Below, piece after piece: positions 17,296-27,247 of a DNA stretch of 64,000 nt. This stretch comes from Chthoniobacterales bacterium. GTDB lineage: Bacteria; Verrucomicrobiota; Verrucomicrobiia; Chthoniobacterales; JAATET01. The notes beneath the pieces are model-generated. The model was given only the letters and a program-made list of their open reading frames with translations. It made no database searches and was not told the origin of the DNA. The DNA lies in assembly GCA_015655545.1 (NCBI GenBank), contig JAATET010000031.1:1-64000 (forward strand), given 5' to 3'. A program made the position numbers and the translations under genes. The first letter of the stretch is position 1. Each line of letters begins with the position of its first letter.

Positions 17296-18087
17296 ATGAT
17301 CAATCACACCGACCTCATGATTTCCGAGCGCTTTGCCTCCGGGCAAACGACCGTGGATGAGCTCATCGCTCCCCTGGTCGAACAAGCGGCCGATTCTTCG
17401 AGCCTCGTCGTCGGTTACGGGATCAATCAACCGGGCGACCGCGCGAAGATGATTCCGTATTTCCACGTCTGCGGGACGAACAGCGACCACGCCCCCGTCC
17501 GCGCCCTGCTTGTCGGCGGCTGGGTCGGCACCGAGATCGTCACCCCCTATGCGCTCGCCCGGCTCATCGCCGCCCTCGAAGCCGTGGCGCCGCTGGCCGC
17601 CGGCACCGAAGTCACGGCCTATCCCGTCGCGAATCTTGCCGCCCATCGTGAAGGCGTTTTCGCCACCACGGAACAGGCCGGCCAGGCAACCTGCTGGGAG
17701 GAATCGCCCATCGACCACGTCCGCGTGCTCGAAAACGAGCTCAAGCGCTACGACTACGATTTCGTCTTGCTGCTCCGCCAAAATCCACGCGCCCTCTCCG
17801 CCGATGTCGAGGCCTGGTTGCCCACGAAGCCCCAGAAAAACGTCTTCTCCGAGGCGCTCGAGCGCTACGCCGCGACGGATCCGTATTTCAAATGGCGCGC
17901 GAACCCGAGCGCCCCCGTTTACGCGCGCAATTTCACGCCGATTCCAAAAAGCAGCCGCCAGCCGGTGGAAATCACTGTCGGACTCGCCGCCGCGAAATCG
18001 CCTGTCGATCAAGCCAACGAGGCGATCGCCCTCGTGCTCAGCCTCCTGCATGCCGCCCGCCACGCCCGTAGCGAAGGCCTCTTGTAG
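17296..18087 (+). CDS. Uncharacterised protein, possibly M14-like
   Basis: A 263-residue cytoplasmic protein (no signal or membrane segment). The stretch VRALLVGGWVGTEIVTPYALARLIAALEA followed by VTAYPVANLAAHREG recalls the core of M14 zinc carboxypeptidases and succinylglutamate desuccinylases, in which a glycine-rich turn with His and Glu is followed by P-x-x-N. The expected HGxE zinc site is VGTE here, so if homologous it is not an ordinary zinc enzyme. I do not recognise a named family with certainty. Confidence 0.6.
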   Translation: MINHTDLMISERFASGQTTVDELIAPLVEQAADSSSLVVGYGINQPGDRAKMIPYFHVCGTNSDHAPVRALLVGGWVGTEIVTPYALARLIAALEAVAPLAAGTEVTAYPVANLAAHREGVFATTEQAGQATCWEESPIDHVRVLENELKRYDYDFVLLLRQNPRALSADVEAWLPTKPQKNVFSEALERYAATDPYFKWRANPSAPVYARNFTPIPKSSRQPVEITVGLAAAKSPVDQANEAIALVLSLLHAARHARSEGLL

Positions 18088-18108
18088 CTCTCGGCAACGT
18101 TTTTCGCC

Positions 18109-18492
18109 GTGGTCGTGCGATTGACAGCGCGCCGAATCCGCAAAAGGCTTCTCCCCGTGATCGAATCCCCCATCGACCAAGCCCGCCGGATCAACCGCAC
18201 CTGGATCGTCCATGGAAACTTGTCCGCGGATACCGAACGGTATCTTGCCCTTTTGGAAAGCCGGCGGCCCGAATTGCTCCGCGAAGTCTGCGAGCGCGCG
18301 GTGGCTTCGACACGCATCGCATCGAAGGAGCAGCGCGACCCCAAGCCGGATTTTTACGCGGAGATCTTCCGCCATGCCACGCAAGAAGAGCGGGCCGAAT
18401 ATCTCAACAATCATCCCTGGACCCAGAAGCTCCTCGCCCGGCTCTGGACCAATGAACTTGCCGTCGCGCGGAACCCGCCGGACAAATCCTAG
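18109..18492 (+). CDS. Uncharacterised protein
   Basis: A frame of 127 residues from GTG, of which the part from a second GTG at 18157 (IESPIDQARRINRTWIVHG) looks more protein-like than the basic N-terminal extension. It is predicted mainly helical, with charged segments such as LLREVCERAVASTRI and PDFYAEIFRHATQEERAEYL. It lies 21 bases after the preceding gene and a terminator follows at 18529, so it is probably the end of a two-gene operon. No family recognised. Confidence 0.6.
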   Translation: MVVRLTARRIRKRLLPVIESPIDQARRINRTWIVHGNLSADTERYLALLESRRPELLREVCERAVASTRIASKEQRDPKPDFYAEIFRHATQEERAEYLNNHPWTQKLLARLWTNELAVARNPPDKS

Positions 18493-18528
18493 GCGGCCCG
18501 ATTTTCCACGAAACCTTTCGTAAAAAGT

Positions 18529-18561
18529 AAAACCCGCCTCCGTTTCCGAAAGCGGGCTTTA
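18529..18561. terminator. Terminator between convergent genes
   Basis: A hairpin AAAACCCGCC ... AGCGGGCTTT with one internal mismatch, flanked by A-rich sequence on the left and T residues in the right arm. It can end the forward pair and the convergent minus-strand pair. Confidence 0.65.
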
Positions 18562-18613
18562 AGGTTTTGGCACCTGCCGCCACGCTACCTCGCGGAGCCA
18601 TGAAAGCAAGCCG

Positions 18614-18820
18614 CTACTTTTCGAAGCACCACACGTAGAGGCCGAAGGCCACATGCAGCACCACCGCCAGCGTGCAGAGAATAATGGTCAGAAAAATTCT
18701 CGGGTAACGAAGGTAATGATACCATCGATCGGGCGGGCGTGGTGGAGGCATCGGAGTTGCGAACACATTAGCAGCATGCCGGCCGGCGACAAGCGAAGGG
18801 GCCCGCGGACGCTGCGTCAT
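18614..18820 (-). CDS. Small single-pass membrane protein
   Basis: A 68-residue protein whose second half is one membrane helix: YPRIFLTIILCTLAVVLHV, ending FGLYVWCFEK. The N-terminal half is basic and proline-rich. Its ATG overlaps the TGA of the upstream gene (ATGA at 18817-18820), which supports both the start and co-translation. Function unknown. Confidence 0.7.
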   Translation of the reverse strand: MTQRPRAPSLVAGRHAANVFATPMPPPRPPDRWYHYLRYPRIFLTIILCTLAVVLHVAFGLYVWCFEK

Positions 18821-19374
18821 GGGGCTTCCGCGACATCGAGGTATTGCTCGCGGAAAAGCACCCACGTGTCGTTCGCATCCTCGAGGCTGTTGCGGCGCGC
18901 GATATTCAGCGTGATCTGCAGCTCCTGCAGCGCGCGGTCGAAAGCACTCCGCTCGGGCCGCCGGCTCATTCCCAGCTCCTCGCGCAAGACAGCCGTCGGA
19001 TACGGATCGTGGCGGAGAACGGCGTAAATTTTCTGCGCGAGGGCGCTGCATTCCTTCAGCGGACGATGGTGCTTCGGATAATGACTGGCGCGCAGATGAT
19101 CCATGCTCATCAGCACCGCGAGCCCGCCGGAAATTTTGCCGTAAAAAATCTCGTCGGGATAAATGGCGGGCAGCTCGTTCTTCCAGCCCCAGATCGCGGT
19201 CACGCGCCGGCCCCAGCCTTTTTCACCGGGGCGTCGCGTCGGCAGATCGGTCGCATCCCACAAGCTCGGCATGCGTCCTTTCGCGTCCGAGAAGATCCCG
19301 CAGAGCCCGACCTCGAGCACGAAGGCCCGGGCCTGCTTCAACGTTCGGATGGAATGGGTTTTGCGACGCGTCAT
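18817..19374 (-). CDS. AlkZ-related protein
   Basis: A 185-residue protein resembling the AlkZ/YcaQ-related family: RTLKQARAFVLEVGLCGIF at the start, LWDATDLPTRR, then the winged-helix-like part AQKIYAVLRHDPYPTAVLREELGM and FDRALQELQITLNIARR. AlkZ proteins are HTH_42-fold DNA glycosylases that open interstrand crosslinks, but they are about twice as long and need a QxQ or related motif, which I do not see here. So it is a shortened relative and a DNA repair role is only inferred. Confidence 0.6.
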   Translation of the reverse strand: MTRRKTHSIRTLKQARAFVLEVGLCGIFSDAKGRMPSLWDATDLPTRRPGEKGWGRRVTAIWGWKNELPAIYPDEIFYGKISGGLAVLMSMDHLRASHYPKHHRPLKECSALAQKIYAVLRHDPYPTAVLREELGMSRRPERSAFDRALQELQITLNIARRNSLEDANDTWVLFREQYLDVAEAP

Positions 19375-19407
19375 TCAAATAACTTTCCGTGAAAGGCCGG
19401 GGCCGTC

Positions 19408-19731
19408 ATGGTGAATCGGACCATGCCGGATGCCGAACCGAATCTGCGCGAGCTCAAAAGCCGCGCCCAACAGCTCAAGCCCGCCATCCGCCTCGGCAAG
19501 GCCGGATTGACGCCCGAATTTCTCGCCGCCTTCGACGAGACGCTGCAGCGCCTGGCCCTCGTGAAGCTCCGCTTCGAGGACTTCAAGGACGAGCGTAAAA
19601 CTCTTTCCAAACAACTCGCCGAGCAAAGCGGCAGCCGCCTCGTGCAGCAGGTCGGCCACACTGCGGTCTTCTACCGCGCGAAGGCCGCTCCGGCTCCAAA
19701 GACGGAAAGCGCCGCCGCCGACGAAGTCTAG
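19408..19731 (+). CDS. yhbY: YhbY-family RNA-binding protein (CRM domain)
   Basis: A 107-residue protein with one CRM domain at about residues 12-90: LKSRAQQLKPAIRLGKAGLTP, the conserved helix AAFDETLQRLALVKLRF and SRLVQQVGHTAVFYR at the end of the fold. YhbY-type proteins associate with pre-50S ribosomal particles. The C-terminal tail is Ala/Pro-rich. The TAG stop overlaps the TAG of the convergent slyD gene in the palindrome CTAG. Confidence 0.88.
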   Translation: MVNRTMPDAEPNLRELKSRAQQLKPAIRLGKAGLTPEFLAAFDETLQRLALVKLRFEDFKDERKTLSKQLAEQSGSRLVQQVGHTAVFYRAKAAPAPKTESAAADEV

Positions 19732-20210
19732 TGGTGGTGTCCGCCCGGGCCGTGGACATGGCCGTGGGCGACCTCTTCCTCGGTGGCGTCGCGGACGTCG
19801 CGAATCGTCACGTCGAAGTGCAGCGTCGCGCCCGCAAGCGGGTGATTCGCGTCGAGTGTAACCTCATCGCCCTCGATTTTTGTAATCGTGACGACTTGCC
19901 GGCCGTGGCCGCCACTCGCGTGGAGCTGCATGCCGATTTTGAGCTCGCCCACGCCCTGGATGCTCTTTTTCGGCACGACCATGAGGCTGGAATCGTCGCG
20001 CACGCCATAGCCATCCTCCGGCTTGATCGTCACCTGGAGGGAATCCCCCGCGCTTTTGCCGTCGAGTTCCTTCTCGAGGCCGGAAATCAACTGCCCCACC
20101 CCATGGAGATAGGTGAGCGGATCGCCGCCGTCGGAACTGTCGAGGACCTGCTTTTTGTCGTCGGTGAGCGTGTAGTCGATGCTGACCACTTTGCCGGTGG
20201 AGATTTGCAT
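19728..20210 (-). CDS. slyD: FKBP-type peptidyl-prolyl isomerase SlyD
   Basis: A 160-residue SlyD: FKBP half VVSIDYTLTDDKKQVLDSS and PLTYLHGVGQLISGLEKELDG, the inserted IF chaperone domain at about residues 65-125 (GYGVRDDSSLMVVPKKS to VTITKIEGDEVTLDANHPLAG), the return FKBP strand LHFDVTIRDVRDAT and a His-rich tail HGHVHGPGGHHH that binds nickel or other metals. It folds proteins in the cytoplasm and in some bacteria feeds nickel to hydrogenases. Confidence 0.95.
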   Translation of the reverse strand: MQISTGKVVSIDYTLTDDKKQVLDSSDGGDPLTYLHGVGQLISGLEKELDGKSAGDSLQVTIKPEDGYGVRDDSSLMVVPKKSIQGVGELKIGMQLHASGGHGRQVVTITKIEGDEVTLDANHPLAGATLHFDVTIRDVRDATEEEVAHGHVHGPGGHHH

Positions 20211-20314
20211 GCGGGAATCCTCTCCGCAGAAATATGCGTTCGGAAGAAAATTTTCGTCCGCAGCTCGAAAACGCTCGCCGGAGTCAGTCGCCGATCTCCA
20301 CTAATGGTGTGTTC

Positions 20315-21571
20315 ATGCGCATCGTTTTCGCCTCCCTCGGCTCGCTGGGCGACCTCCATCCGATCCTGGCGCTCGCCGCCGCGAGTCGCGACCGGGGGCA
20401 CGTGCCTGTCATCGCCGCCTCCGAGACGTATCGCGGATACGTGGCCTCGCTGGGCTTCGAGTTTCATCGCATCCGGCCCGACTTCGAGCCGGATCCCGTC
20501 GTGCTCGAGCAATTGTTCCATCCGCGCCGCGGGCCGAAGCATCTCATGTGCGAGGAGGTTTTTCCACGGGTGCGCGAGACCTACGCGGATCTGCTCGAGG
20601 CTGGCCGGGCGGCGGATTTTCTCGTGGTCGGCGAGCTGCTTTACGTCGCTCCGCTGGTCGCCGCCAAACTCGGGATTCCATGGACGAATGTCATTCTGGC
20701 GCCGACGTCGTTCCTGTCCGCCTGCGATCCGTGCGTGCTCGCGCCGGTTCCCGCCCTGCATGGCCTTCGCCATTTTGGCACCTGGCCGCATCGGTTGATT
20801 TTTGCGCTGGGCCGCGTCGTGACCTCGCGCTGGAGCGCGCCGCTGCGGGCCTTCCGCCGCGAGCTCGGTTTTCCCGCCGGACCCAGCCCGGTCTTCGACG
20901 GCAAGCATTCGCCGCATCTGGTGCTGGCGATGTTCCCGGATTTTCTGGCCGCGCCGCAGCCGGATTGGCCTGCCAAAGTCGTCCAAACCGGCTTTCCCTT
21001 CTTTGCGCAACCCAGCCGCCCCGGAAATGTGGAAAAATTGGAGGCGTTTCTGGCCGCGGGCGAGCCTCCCCTGGTTTTTACGCTCGGCTCGTCGGTCGTT
21101 CACATCGCGGAGAATTTCTACCAATCCGCCGCCGAAGCCGCCCGCGTGCTGGGACGGCGCGCCATTCTGCTGTCCGGAAAAAATCCATTGCCCGCCACGC
21201 TGCCCGAGGGCGTGATCGCCATCGACTACGCGCCGCTGGAATCGGTGCTGCCGCGCGCCGCCGCGGTCATTCACCAAGGCGGCATCGGCACCTGCGGAGA
21301 GGCCCTGCGCGCGGGCATTCCCTCGCTCGTGATTCCCTTCGGCTTCGATCAACCGGACAATGGCGAGCGCTTGCGCCGCCTTGGCGTCGGGAAAGTTCTT
21401 CGGCGCAACCGATTCTCCCGCGCATCGCTCATCTCCAGTCTGCGCGGGCTTTTGGGCGATCCAGCCATGGCGTCGCGGGCGCGGGAATTTTCCCGCCGCG
21501 TTCGTCCCGACATCGATCTCGCCGAATCCCTCGCGGCGATCGAACGCATCGGCTCGCGAAGCGGGACTTGA
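20315..21571 (+). CDS. UGT/MGT-like glycosyltransferase (GT1)
   Basis: A 418-residue GT-B fold transferase. The N terminus IVFASLGSLGDLHPILALAAA carries the GS-x-GD-x-xP motif of GT1 acceptors, and the C-terminal donor site reads PRAAAVIHQGGIGTCGEALRAGIPSLVIPFGFDQPDNGERL, the classic HxGGxGT ... P...DQ signature. It would transfer a sugar from a nucleotide-sugar to a small molecule, lipid or glycoside acceptor. The ATG at 20315 begins the core fold; the frame is open earlier. It is followed 29 bases on by an ABC exporter, hinting at export of a glycosylated lipid or metabolite. Confidence 0.9.
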   Translation: MRIVFASLGSLGDLHPILALAAASRDRGHVPVIAASETYRGYVASLGFEFHRIRPDFEPDPVVLEQLFHPRRGPKHLMCEEVFPRVRETYADLLEAGRAADFLVVGELLYVAPLVAAKLGIPWTNVILAPTSFLSACDPCVLAPVPALHGLRHFGTWPHRLIFALGRVVTSRWSAPLRAFRRELGFPAGPSPVFDGKHSPHLVLAMFPDFLAAPQPDWPAKVVQTGFPFFAQPSRPGNVEKLEAFLAAGEPPLVFTLGSSVVHIAENFYQSAAEAARVLGRRAILLSGKNPLPATLPEGVIAIDYAPLESVLPRAAAVIHQGGIGTCGEALRAGIPSLVIPFGFDQPDNGERLRRLGVGKVLRRNRFSRASLISSLRGLLGDPAMASRAREFSRRVRPDIDLAESLAAIERIGSRSGT

Positions 21572-21600
21572 TTTGCACGGCCGCCTGTTAAAGTCGGCCG

Positions 21601-23457
<1,857 letters not shown>

Positions 23458-23460
23458 GCG

Positions 23461-24336
23461 TTATTTCGCGACGAGGGCGACGAGCGCCTTCGGCATGGGC
23501 GACGTGAAGCTCATCTCCTCGCCGGTTTTCGGATGCGGGAAGTGCAGCGCGGTCGCGTGGAGGGCGAGGCGTTTGGCGGCATTGGTTTTCGCGTCGTATT
23601 TCTCATCGCCGACGATCGGGCATCCGGCCTCCGCGAGTTGCACGCGGATTTGATGACGGCGCCCCGTCTGCAGCTTCAGCTCGACCAGCGAGCGCGTGCG
23701 ATTCTCGGACAGCACCTGGTAATGCGTCACCGCGTGGCGGGTGTGCTCGCTTTTTTTAGCGGCGAAAACCTTGTGGCGGTTCCGCTCGTCGAGGTCGCAT
23801 TCGAACGTGCCCTTTTTTTCCGGAAGATGCCCCTCGATCACGGCTTCGTAGGTTTTTTCCACGTCCTCCCAGCCGGATTGGAGCGTTTGCTTCGCTTCGG
23901 GAGTCTTCGCGAAAACCATCAGGCCCGAAGTCTCCTTGTCGAGCCGGTGCACGATCCACACCCGCTCGCGGCTGCGGCCGTTCCCCTGGCGCAAATAATC
24001 GGTGAGTTGAAAATAGGCGGTCTTCTCTCCCTCGTCCTTGCTGGCGATGCTCAGCAGATCGGCGGGCTTGTCGATGACGATCAAATGCGCGTCCTCGAAC
24101 CACGCCTTCATGCCGCCGCCGAGCAGGGTCTTCGGCACCGCGTGGCGGTCGGAGCGAATCGCCACGATATCGCCAGGGACGAGCGGATGGTTGAATTGCG
24201 TGACGGGGCGGCCATTCACCGTCACCGCTTGGAATTTCAACCACGTGCGGATCTTGATTTTCTTTACCTCGGGCATCGTGGCGAAGAGATACGCCAGTAA
24301 TTCGGCGGGAGCGGCGACCGTGCTCGGTTTGGACAT
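23461..24336 (-). CDS. RluA-family pseudouridine synthase with S4 domain
   Basis: A 291-residue protein. Residues 1-65 are an S4-type RNA-binding domain (LLAYLFATMPEVKKIKIRTWLKFQAVTVNG), and the catalytic domain holds the RluA motif HRLDKETSGLMVFAKT with catalytic Asp and the downstream TGRRHQIRVQLAEAG. It converts specific uridines in rRNA or tRNA to pseudouridine; the site cannot be told from sequence alone. It lies 47 bases after rsmH on the same strand. The ATG at 24336 is chosen because the frame upstream of it runs inside rsmH. Confidence 0.93.
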   Translation of the reverse strand: MSKPSTVAAPAELLAYLFATMPEVKKIKIRTWLKFQAVTVNGRPVTQFNHPLVPGDIVAIRSDRHAVPKTLLGGGMKAWFEDAHLIVIDKPADLLSIASKDEGEKTAYFQLTDYLRQGNGRSRERVWIVHRLDKETSGLMVFAKTPEAKQTLQSGWEDVEKTYEAVIEGHLPEKKGTFECDLDERNRHKVFAAKKSEHTRHAVTHYQVLSENRTRSLVELKLQTGRRHQIRVQLAEAGCPIVGDEKYDAKTNAAKRLALHATALHFPHPKTGEEMSFTSPMPKALVALVAK

Positions 24337-24383
24337 TGGGACGATGCTAGCAGATTTTTTCGAACGCGCTGCAGATCGTATTT

Positions 24384-25412
24384 TCAGCGTCTTGCCCAGC
24401 GGAGTTTTGCCGAAGTGGCGCGCGGATTCGCACGGCATTCTTCGGCGGAGGGACGAATGACATCCTCCGCGATGGAGGAATATTGCCGCGCGCGCAACGC
24501 GGCCTGGAACGATTTTTTCACGCGACGATCCTCGCCGGAGTGAAAGGTGAGAATTGCCACCCGTCCGCCCGGGTTCAGGCATTCCGGCAGATGGCGCAGG
24601 AGCGTGTCGAGCGCGGTGAATTCTTCGTTCACGGCAATGCGCAGCGCTTGGAAAACACGACGCGCGACTTTATCGCGCTCGTCGTCGGAGACGTTCGGCA
24701 ATGCGGAGCGAATCGCGGCGGCGAGATCGGTCGTGAGCGCGAAGGTTTTGCCCGCGAGCTTTGACGAAAGCACCGCGGCGCGCGGTTCGTCGGCGTTTTC
24801 CGTCAAGAGTTCCGCGAGGGTTTCCGGCCGCACCCGCGCAAGCAACGCGGCCGCGGATTCGCCCTTTTTCGGATTCATGCGCATGTCGAGCGGACCGGGA
24901 TTTTTTAGGGAAAATCCCCGCGCCGGCGTGTCGATCTGCATCGAAGAAACGCCGAGGTCGGCGAGGATGCAGTCCGCGCCGGACAAACCCTCGGCAGCCA
25001 GCACGCGCTTCAGCCCCGCGAAGTTTGACCGCCGCGCGAGAAATGCCTGGGGGCCGAAACCCAGTGCCCGCAAACGCTCTTCGGTGCGCGGTTGCTCGAG
25101 CGGGTCGACGTCGATTCCGATCAGTCGTCCGCCCGGCGCGATTCGCGGGAGAATTTCCCGCGCGTGGCCGCCGTAGCCGAGCGTGCAATCGACCGCGACA
25201 TCGCCGGGTTGCGGAGCCAGCGCATCGAGAATCTCCCGCAGCAAAATCGGCACGTGCATTCCGGCGGGTGTCTTGCCCGATGCGATGACGTGCGCGACGA
25301 TTTCCGGATATTTGAGCGGATCGAGCTCCTTGTATTTTTCCTCGAAGCGGCGGGGATTTTTTCCGGCGTAGCGCGGTCGCCGACGGTGCGGGGCCGGAGC
25401 ATCGTCGCTCAC
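24384..25412 (-). CDS. rsmH: 16S rRNA m4C1402 methyltransferase RsmH
   Basis: A 342-residue RsmH (MraW): HVPILLREILDAL at the start of the fold, SAM loop DCTLGYGGHAREIL, DLGVSSMQIDTPARGFSL and the late motif ILTFHSGEDRRVKK. It methylates N4 of C1402 in 16S rRNA in the decoding site. An extra basic N terminus of about 50 residues precedes the domain. The start is GTG, which overlaps the TGA of the MazG-like gene. It is outside the usual mra/dcw division cluster. Confidence 0.95.
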   Translation of the reverse strand: MSDDAPAPHRRRPRYAGKNPRRFEEKYKELDPLKYPEIVAHVIASGKTPAGMHVPILLREILDALAPQPGDVAVDCTLGYGGHAREILPRIAPGGRLIGIDVDPLEQPRTEERLRALGFGPQAFLARRSNFAGLKRVLAAEGLSGADCILADLGVSSMQIDTPARGFSLKNPGPLDMRMNPKKGESAAALLARVRPETLAELLTENADEPRAAVLSSKLAGKTFALTTDLAAAIRSALPNVSDDERDKVARRVFQALRIAVNEEFTALDTLLRHLPECLNPGGRVAILTFHSGEDRRVKKSFQAALRARQYSSIAEDVIRPSAEECRANPRATSAKLRWARR

Positions 25413-25759
25413 AGTTCGTTGTATTTCCTGTTCGAGCCTTTTGACCTAGCGACCGGATAGCGCTCGTTGTTGCGGGCGAGTTTCGTGCGGATGGCGGCGG
25501 CAAGGTCGATGCGACAATTATCCGCAAGCTCGAGGAGCAGGATCGCCACATTGGCGATTTCGGATTCGATCTCCGCACGGCGCTCGGTCACGCGTCGTTC
25601 GGATTGTTCGGCGCTCTGCCAGACGAAATGCTGGAGCAATTCACCCGCCTCCGCGGTGATGGCGACGGCGAGCTCCTTGGGGTTGTGAAATTGCAGCCAG
25701 TCGCGCGCGTCCCGAAAATCGCGGATCTCGGAGGTCAAAGTCTCGATGGTCGTCGCCAT
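25409..25759 (-). CDS. MazG-like nucleotide pyrophosphohydrolase
   Basis: A 116-residue all-helical enzyme of the MazG/RS21-C6 group: IRDFRDARDWLQFHNPKELAVAITAEAGELLQHF provides the first metal-binding EAGEL-type motif (E..E) and IESEIANVAILLLELADNCRIDL the second (E..ED-like). These enzymes hydrolyse non-canonical or excess NTPs/dNTPs to monophosphates. Coupled by overlap to rsmH (TGA and GTG share bases at 25409-25412). Confidence 0.9.
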   Translation of the reverse strand: MATTIETLTSEIRDFRDARDWLQFHNPKELAVAITAEAGELLQHFVWQSAEQSERRVTERRAEIESEIANVAILLLELADNCRIDLAAAIRTKLARNNERYPVARSKGSNRKYNEL

Positions 25760-25945
25760 GGTCGGAGACTAGAGATTTTCCAGGCAAAAGGAATCCCGGG
25801 ATGGCCTTTCGACACGATGTTTTGGAGGTGGATAAAGATGCACATCAGCCCGAGGCTGTCAGGCGGAAAGAGCACAGAGCGGTGCCGGCCGCCATTTCTG
25901 GCTGGTCACGGCCTTTAGTTACGGACTAATGCTCACGGATTGCCG

Positions 25946-26866
25946 ATGGACCGCTTTTCCATTTACCTGCTCGGAGCGCTTGCCGCAGTGCTCATCGCAT
26001 TCGGGGTGGTGGCCTATTCACGGCATCATGAAGTCGCGGAAACCCCTGCTGATCGTGCGATTTCGGTCACTTCGGCCGCGGTCACTCCGACGCCGACTCC
26101 GCAACCGCTTTTCGCAGCAGCCCCCGGCGGGACGCCTCCCGTCTCTGCGCTGGAAAATGCTTCGTTGGTTCCCCTGGTCTCGGCCAGCGCCACGACATCG
26201 GCGCTCGATATGCCTCTCCTGGCGTCCGTGCCGACGCCGATCCCGTGGAGCCCGCCGAATTACGGAAAAGTGACGACGGTCATTTATCCCGGATTTACGG
26301 TGGTGTATTCCTCGGCGCTGGGAAATCCCGCTGCCGTTCAATACGCGATGGTGCAGGGCGCCAAGCCGAAGCGCTACCCGCAGCCGGTGAAAGTGAAAAC
26401 GCCGGATCCGCGTCTCTTTCACAATGCGGGCTACTCCGCCGGCACGATGGCTTTTCCGGGATCGATCAGCCTTTATTTTGGCAAGCAAGCGGGCGCGAAT
26501 ACGAGCCTCATGCCGAATCTCTGCGCGTTCGACCCGGCGACGTTGGCGGGACCGTGGTCCAAGCTGGCGGAGCTCGAGGTGAAATACGCTTCGACCTACA
26601 AGTGGATCGAGATCGTGACGGGCCCGGTCTTCACGACCCCTCCGACGCAGGCAGGCAGCCTCATCGTGCCGTCCGCGTTCTACCGTGTCTATCGCCGGTC
26701 CTATGGCGATTGTCTGGCTTTCATCGTCCCGCAAGGGGCTGCCTCCACCAAAATGGAGACATATTTGACGAGCGTCTCCACCGTCGAGGCGGCGACGGGA
26801 TTGCCCATTTTTGCAAATACCCTGGTGCCGGAGGCGCGAGATCAAGTCCCGGAGGCGGTATGGTAG
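25946..26866 (+). CDS. NUC1-like endonuclease-fold protein lacking the DRGH motif
   Basis: A 306-residue protein with an N-terminal membrane anchor (YLLGALAAVLIAFGVVAYS), a Thr/Pro/Ala-rich linker to about residue 105 and a domain resembling DNA/RNA non-specific endonucleases: GYSAGTMAFPGSISLYFGKQ, MPNLCAFDPATLAGPWSKLAELE and IEIVTGPVF. In active enzymes the first block reads DRGH, with the catalytic His; here it is SAGT near residue 164, so the catalytic His is missing. It may be a binding protein or an evolved enzyme. Signal/anchor and linker suggest a periplasmic location. Confidence 0.7.
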   Translation: MDRFSIYLLGALAAVLIAFGVVAYSRHHEVAETPADRAISVTSAAVTPTPTPQPLFAAAPGGTPPVSALENASLVPLVSASATTSALDMPLLASVPTPIPWSPPNYGKVTTVIYPGFTVVYSSALGNPAAVQYAMVQGAKPKRYPQPVKVKTPDPRLFHNAGYSAGTMAFPGSISLYFGKQAGANTSLMPNLCAFDPATLAGPWSKLAELEVKYASTYKWIEIVTGPVFTTPPTQAGSLIVPSAFYRVYRRSYGDCLAFIVPQGAASTKMETYLTSVSTVEAATGLPIFANTLVPEARDQVPEAVW

Positions 26867-26985
26867 CGGACCGGGAGTTCGAGAGAGTGCTCGTTGGCTT
26901 CTGAAAATTTGGCAGGGAGAATTTCTGATTTGCAAGTCGCGCGGAATGAGTTAACTTTTCAGCAGATTTCCCCCCCTGAAAACAA

Positions 26986-27025
26986 GGACCGGCCCGAGGT
27001 GCAAACCTCGGGCCGGTCCGGTTTT
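26986..27025 (+). terminator. Strong Rho-independent terminator
   Basis: A perfect 14-bp stem, GGACCGGCCCGAGG with CCTCGGGCCGGTCC, loop of six, followed by GGTTTT. It ends transcription from the NUC1-like gene about 120 bases after its stop. Confidence 0.92.
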
Positions 27026-27046
27026 GAGATTCTTTATAAAAATCCT

Positions 27047-27139
27047 GTTGCACTGGCACGGGAGGTGCATACCTTAAGCCTTGTTCTGGGGGGAACAACA
27101 GGCCGTCGTGGCATTCGTCGCGGCGGCCTGTATTTTTTT
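27047..27139 (+). ncRNA. Candidate small RNA between two terminators
   Basis: After a TATAAA at 27035-27040 the sequence can form three hairpins in a row: GCAC...GTGC, TTGTTC with loop TGGGGG and GAACAA, and a terminator stem ACAGGCCG (27098-27105) with CGGCCTGT (27124-27131) followed by A and seven T. No reading frame is evident. The piece is cut off from the upstream gene by a strong terminator and ends in its own, which is the layout of an independent small RNA. The -35 box is not clear. It could instead be only a second terminator. Confidence 0.4.
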
Positions 27140-27247
27140 CGGTGCGGGCCGAAAGGGAGGAATCGAGCTCTACTTCGGCAATCCAGGCCTTCCCGCGAAT
27201 CCGGCTTGTCAGGCGCGGCTTCCGCTTCTCTATTCGATTTTCGCCCG

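Noticed and set aside
20087-21352. Minus-strand frame of 421 codons opposite the glycosyltransferase
   Set aside because: Shadow of the forward GT1 gene; no motifs.
26986-27139. 6S RNA
   Set aside because: A few short motifs recall the 3' half of 6S RNA, but a complete closing stem and 5' half are not visible and a terminator with U residues lies in the way.
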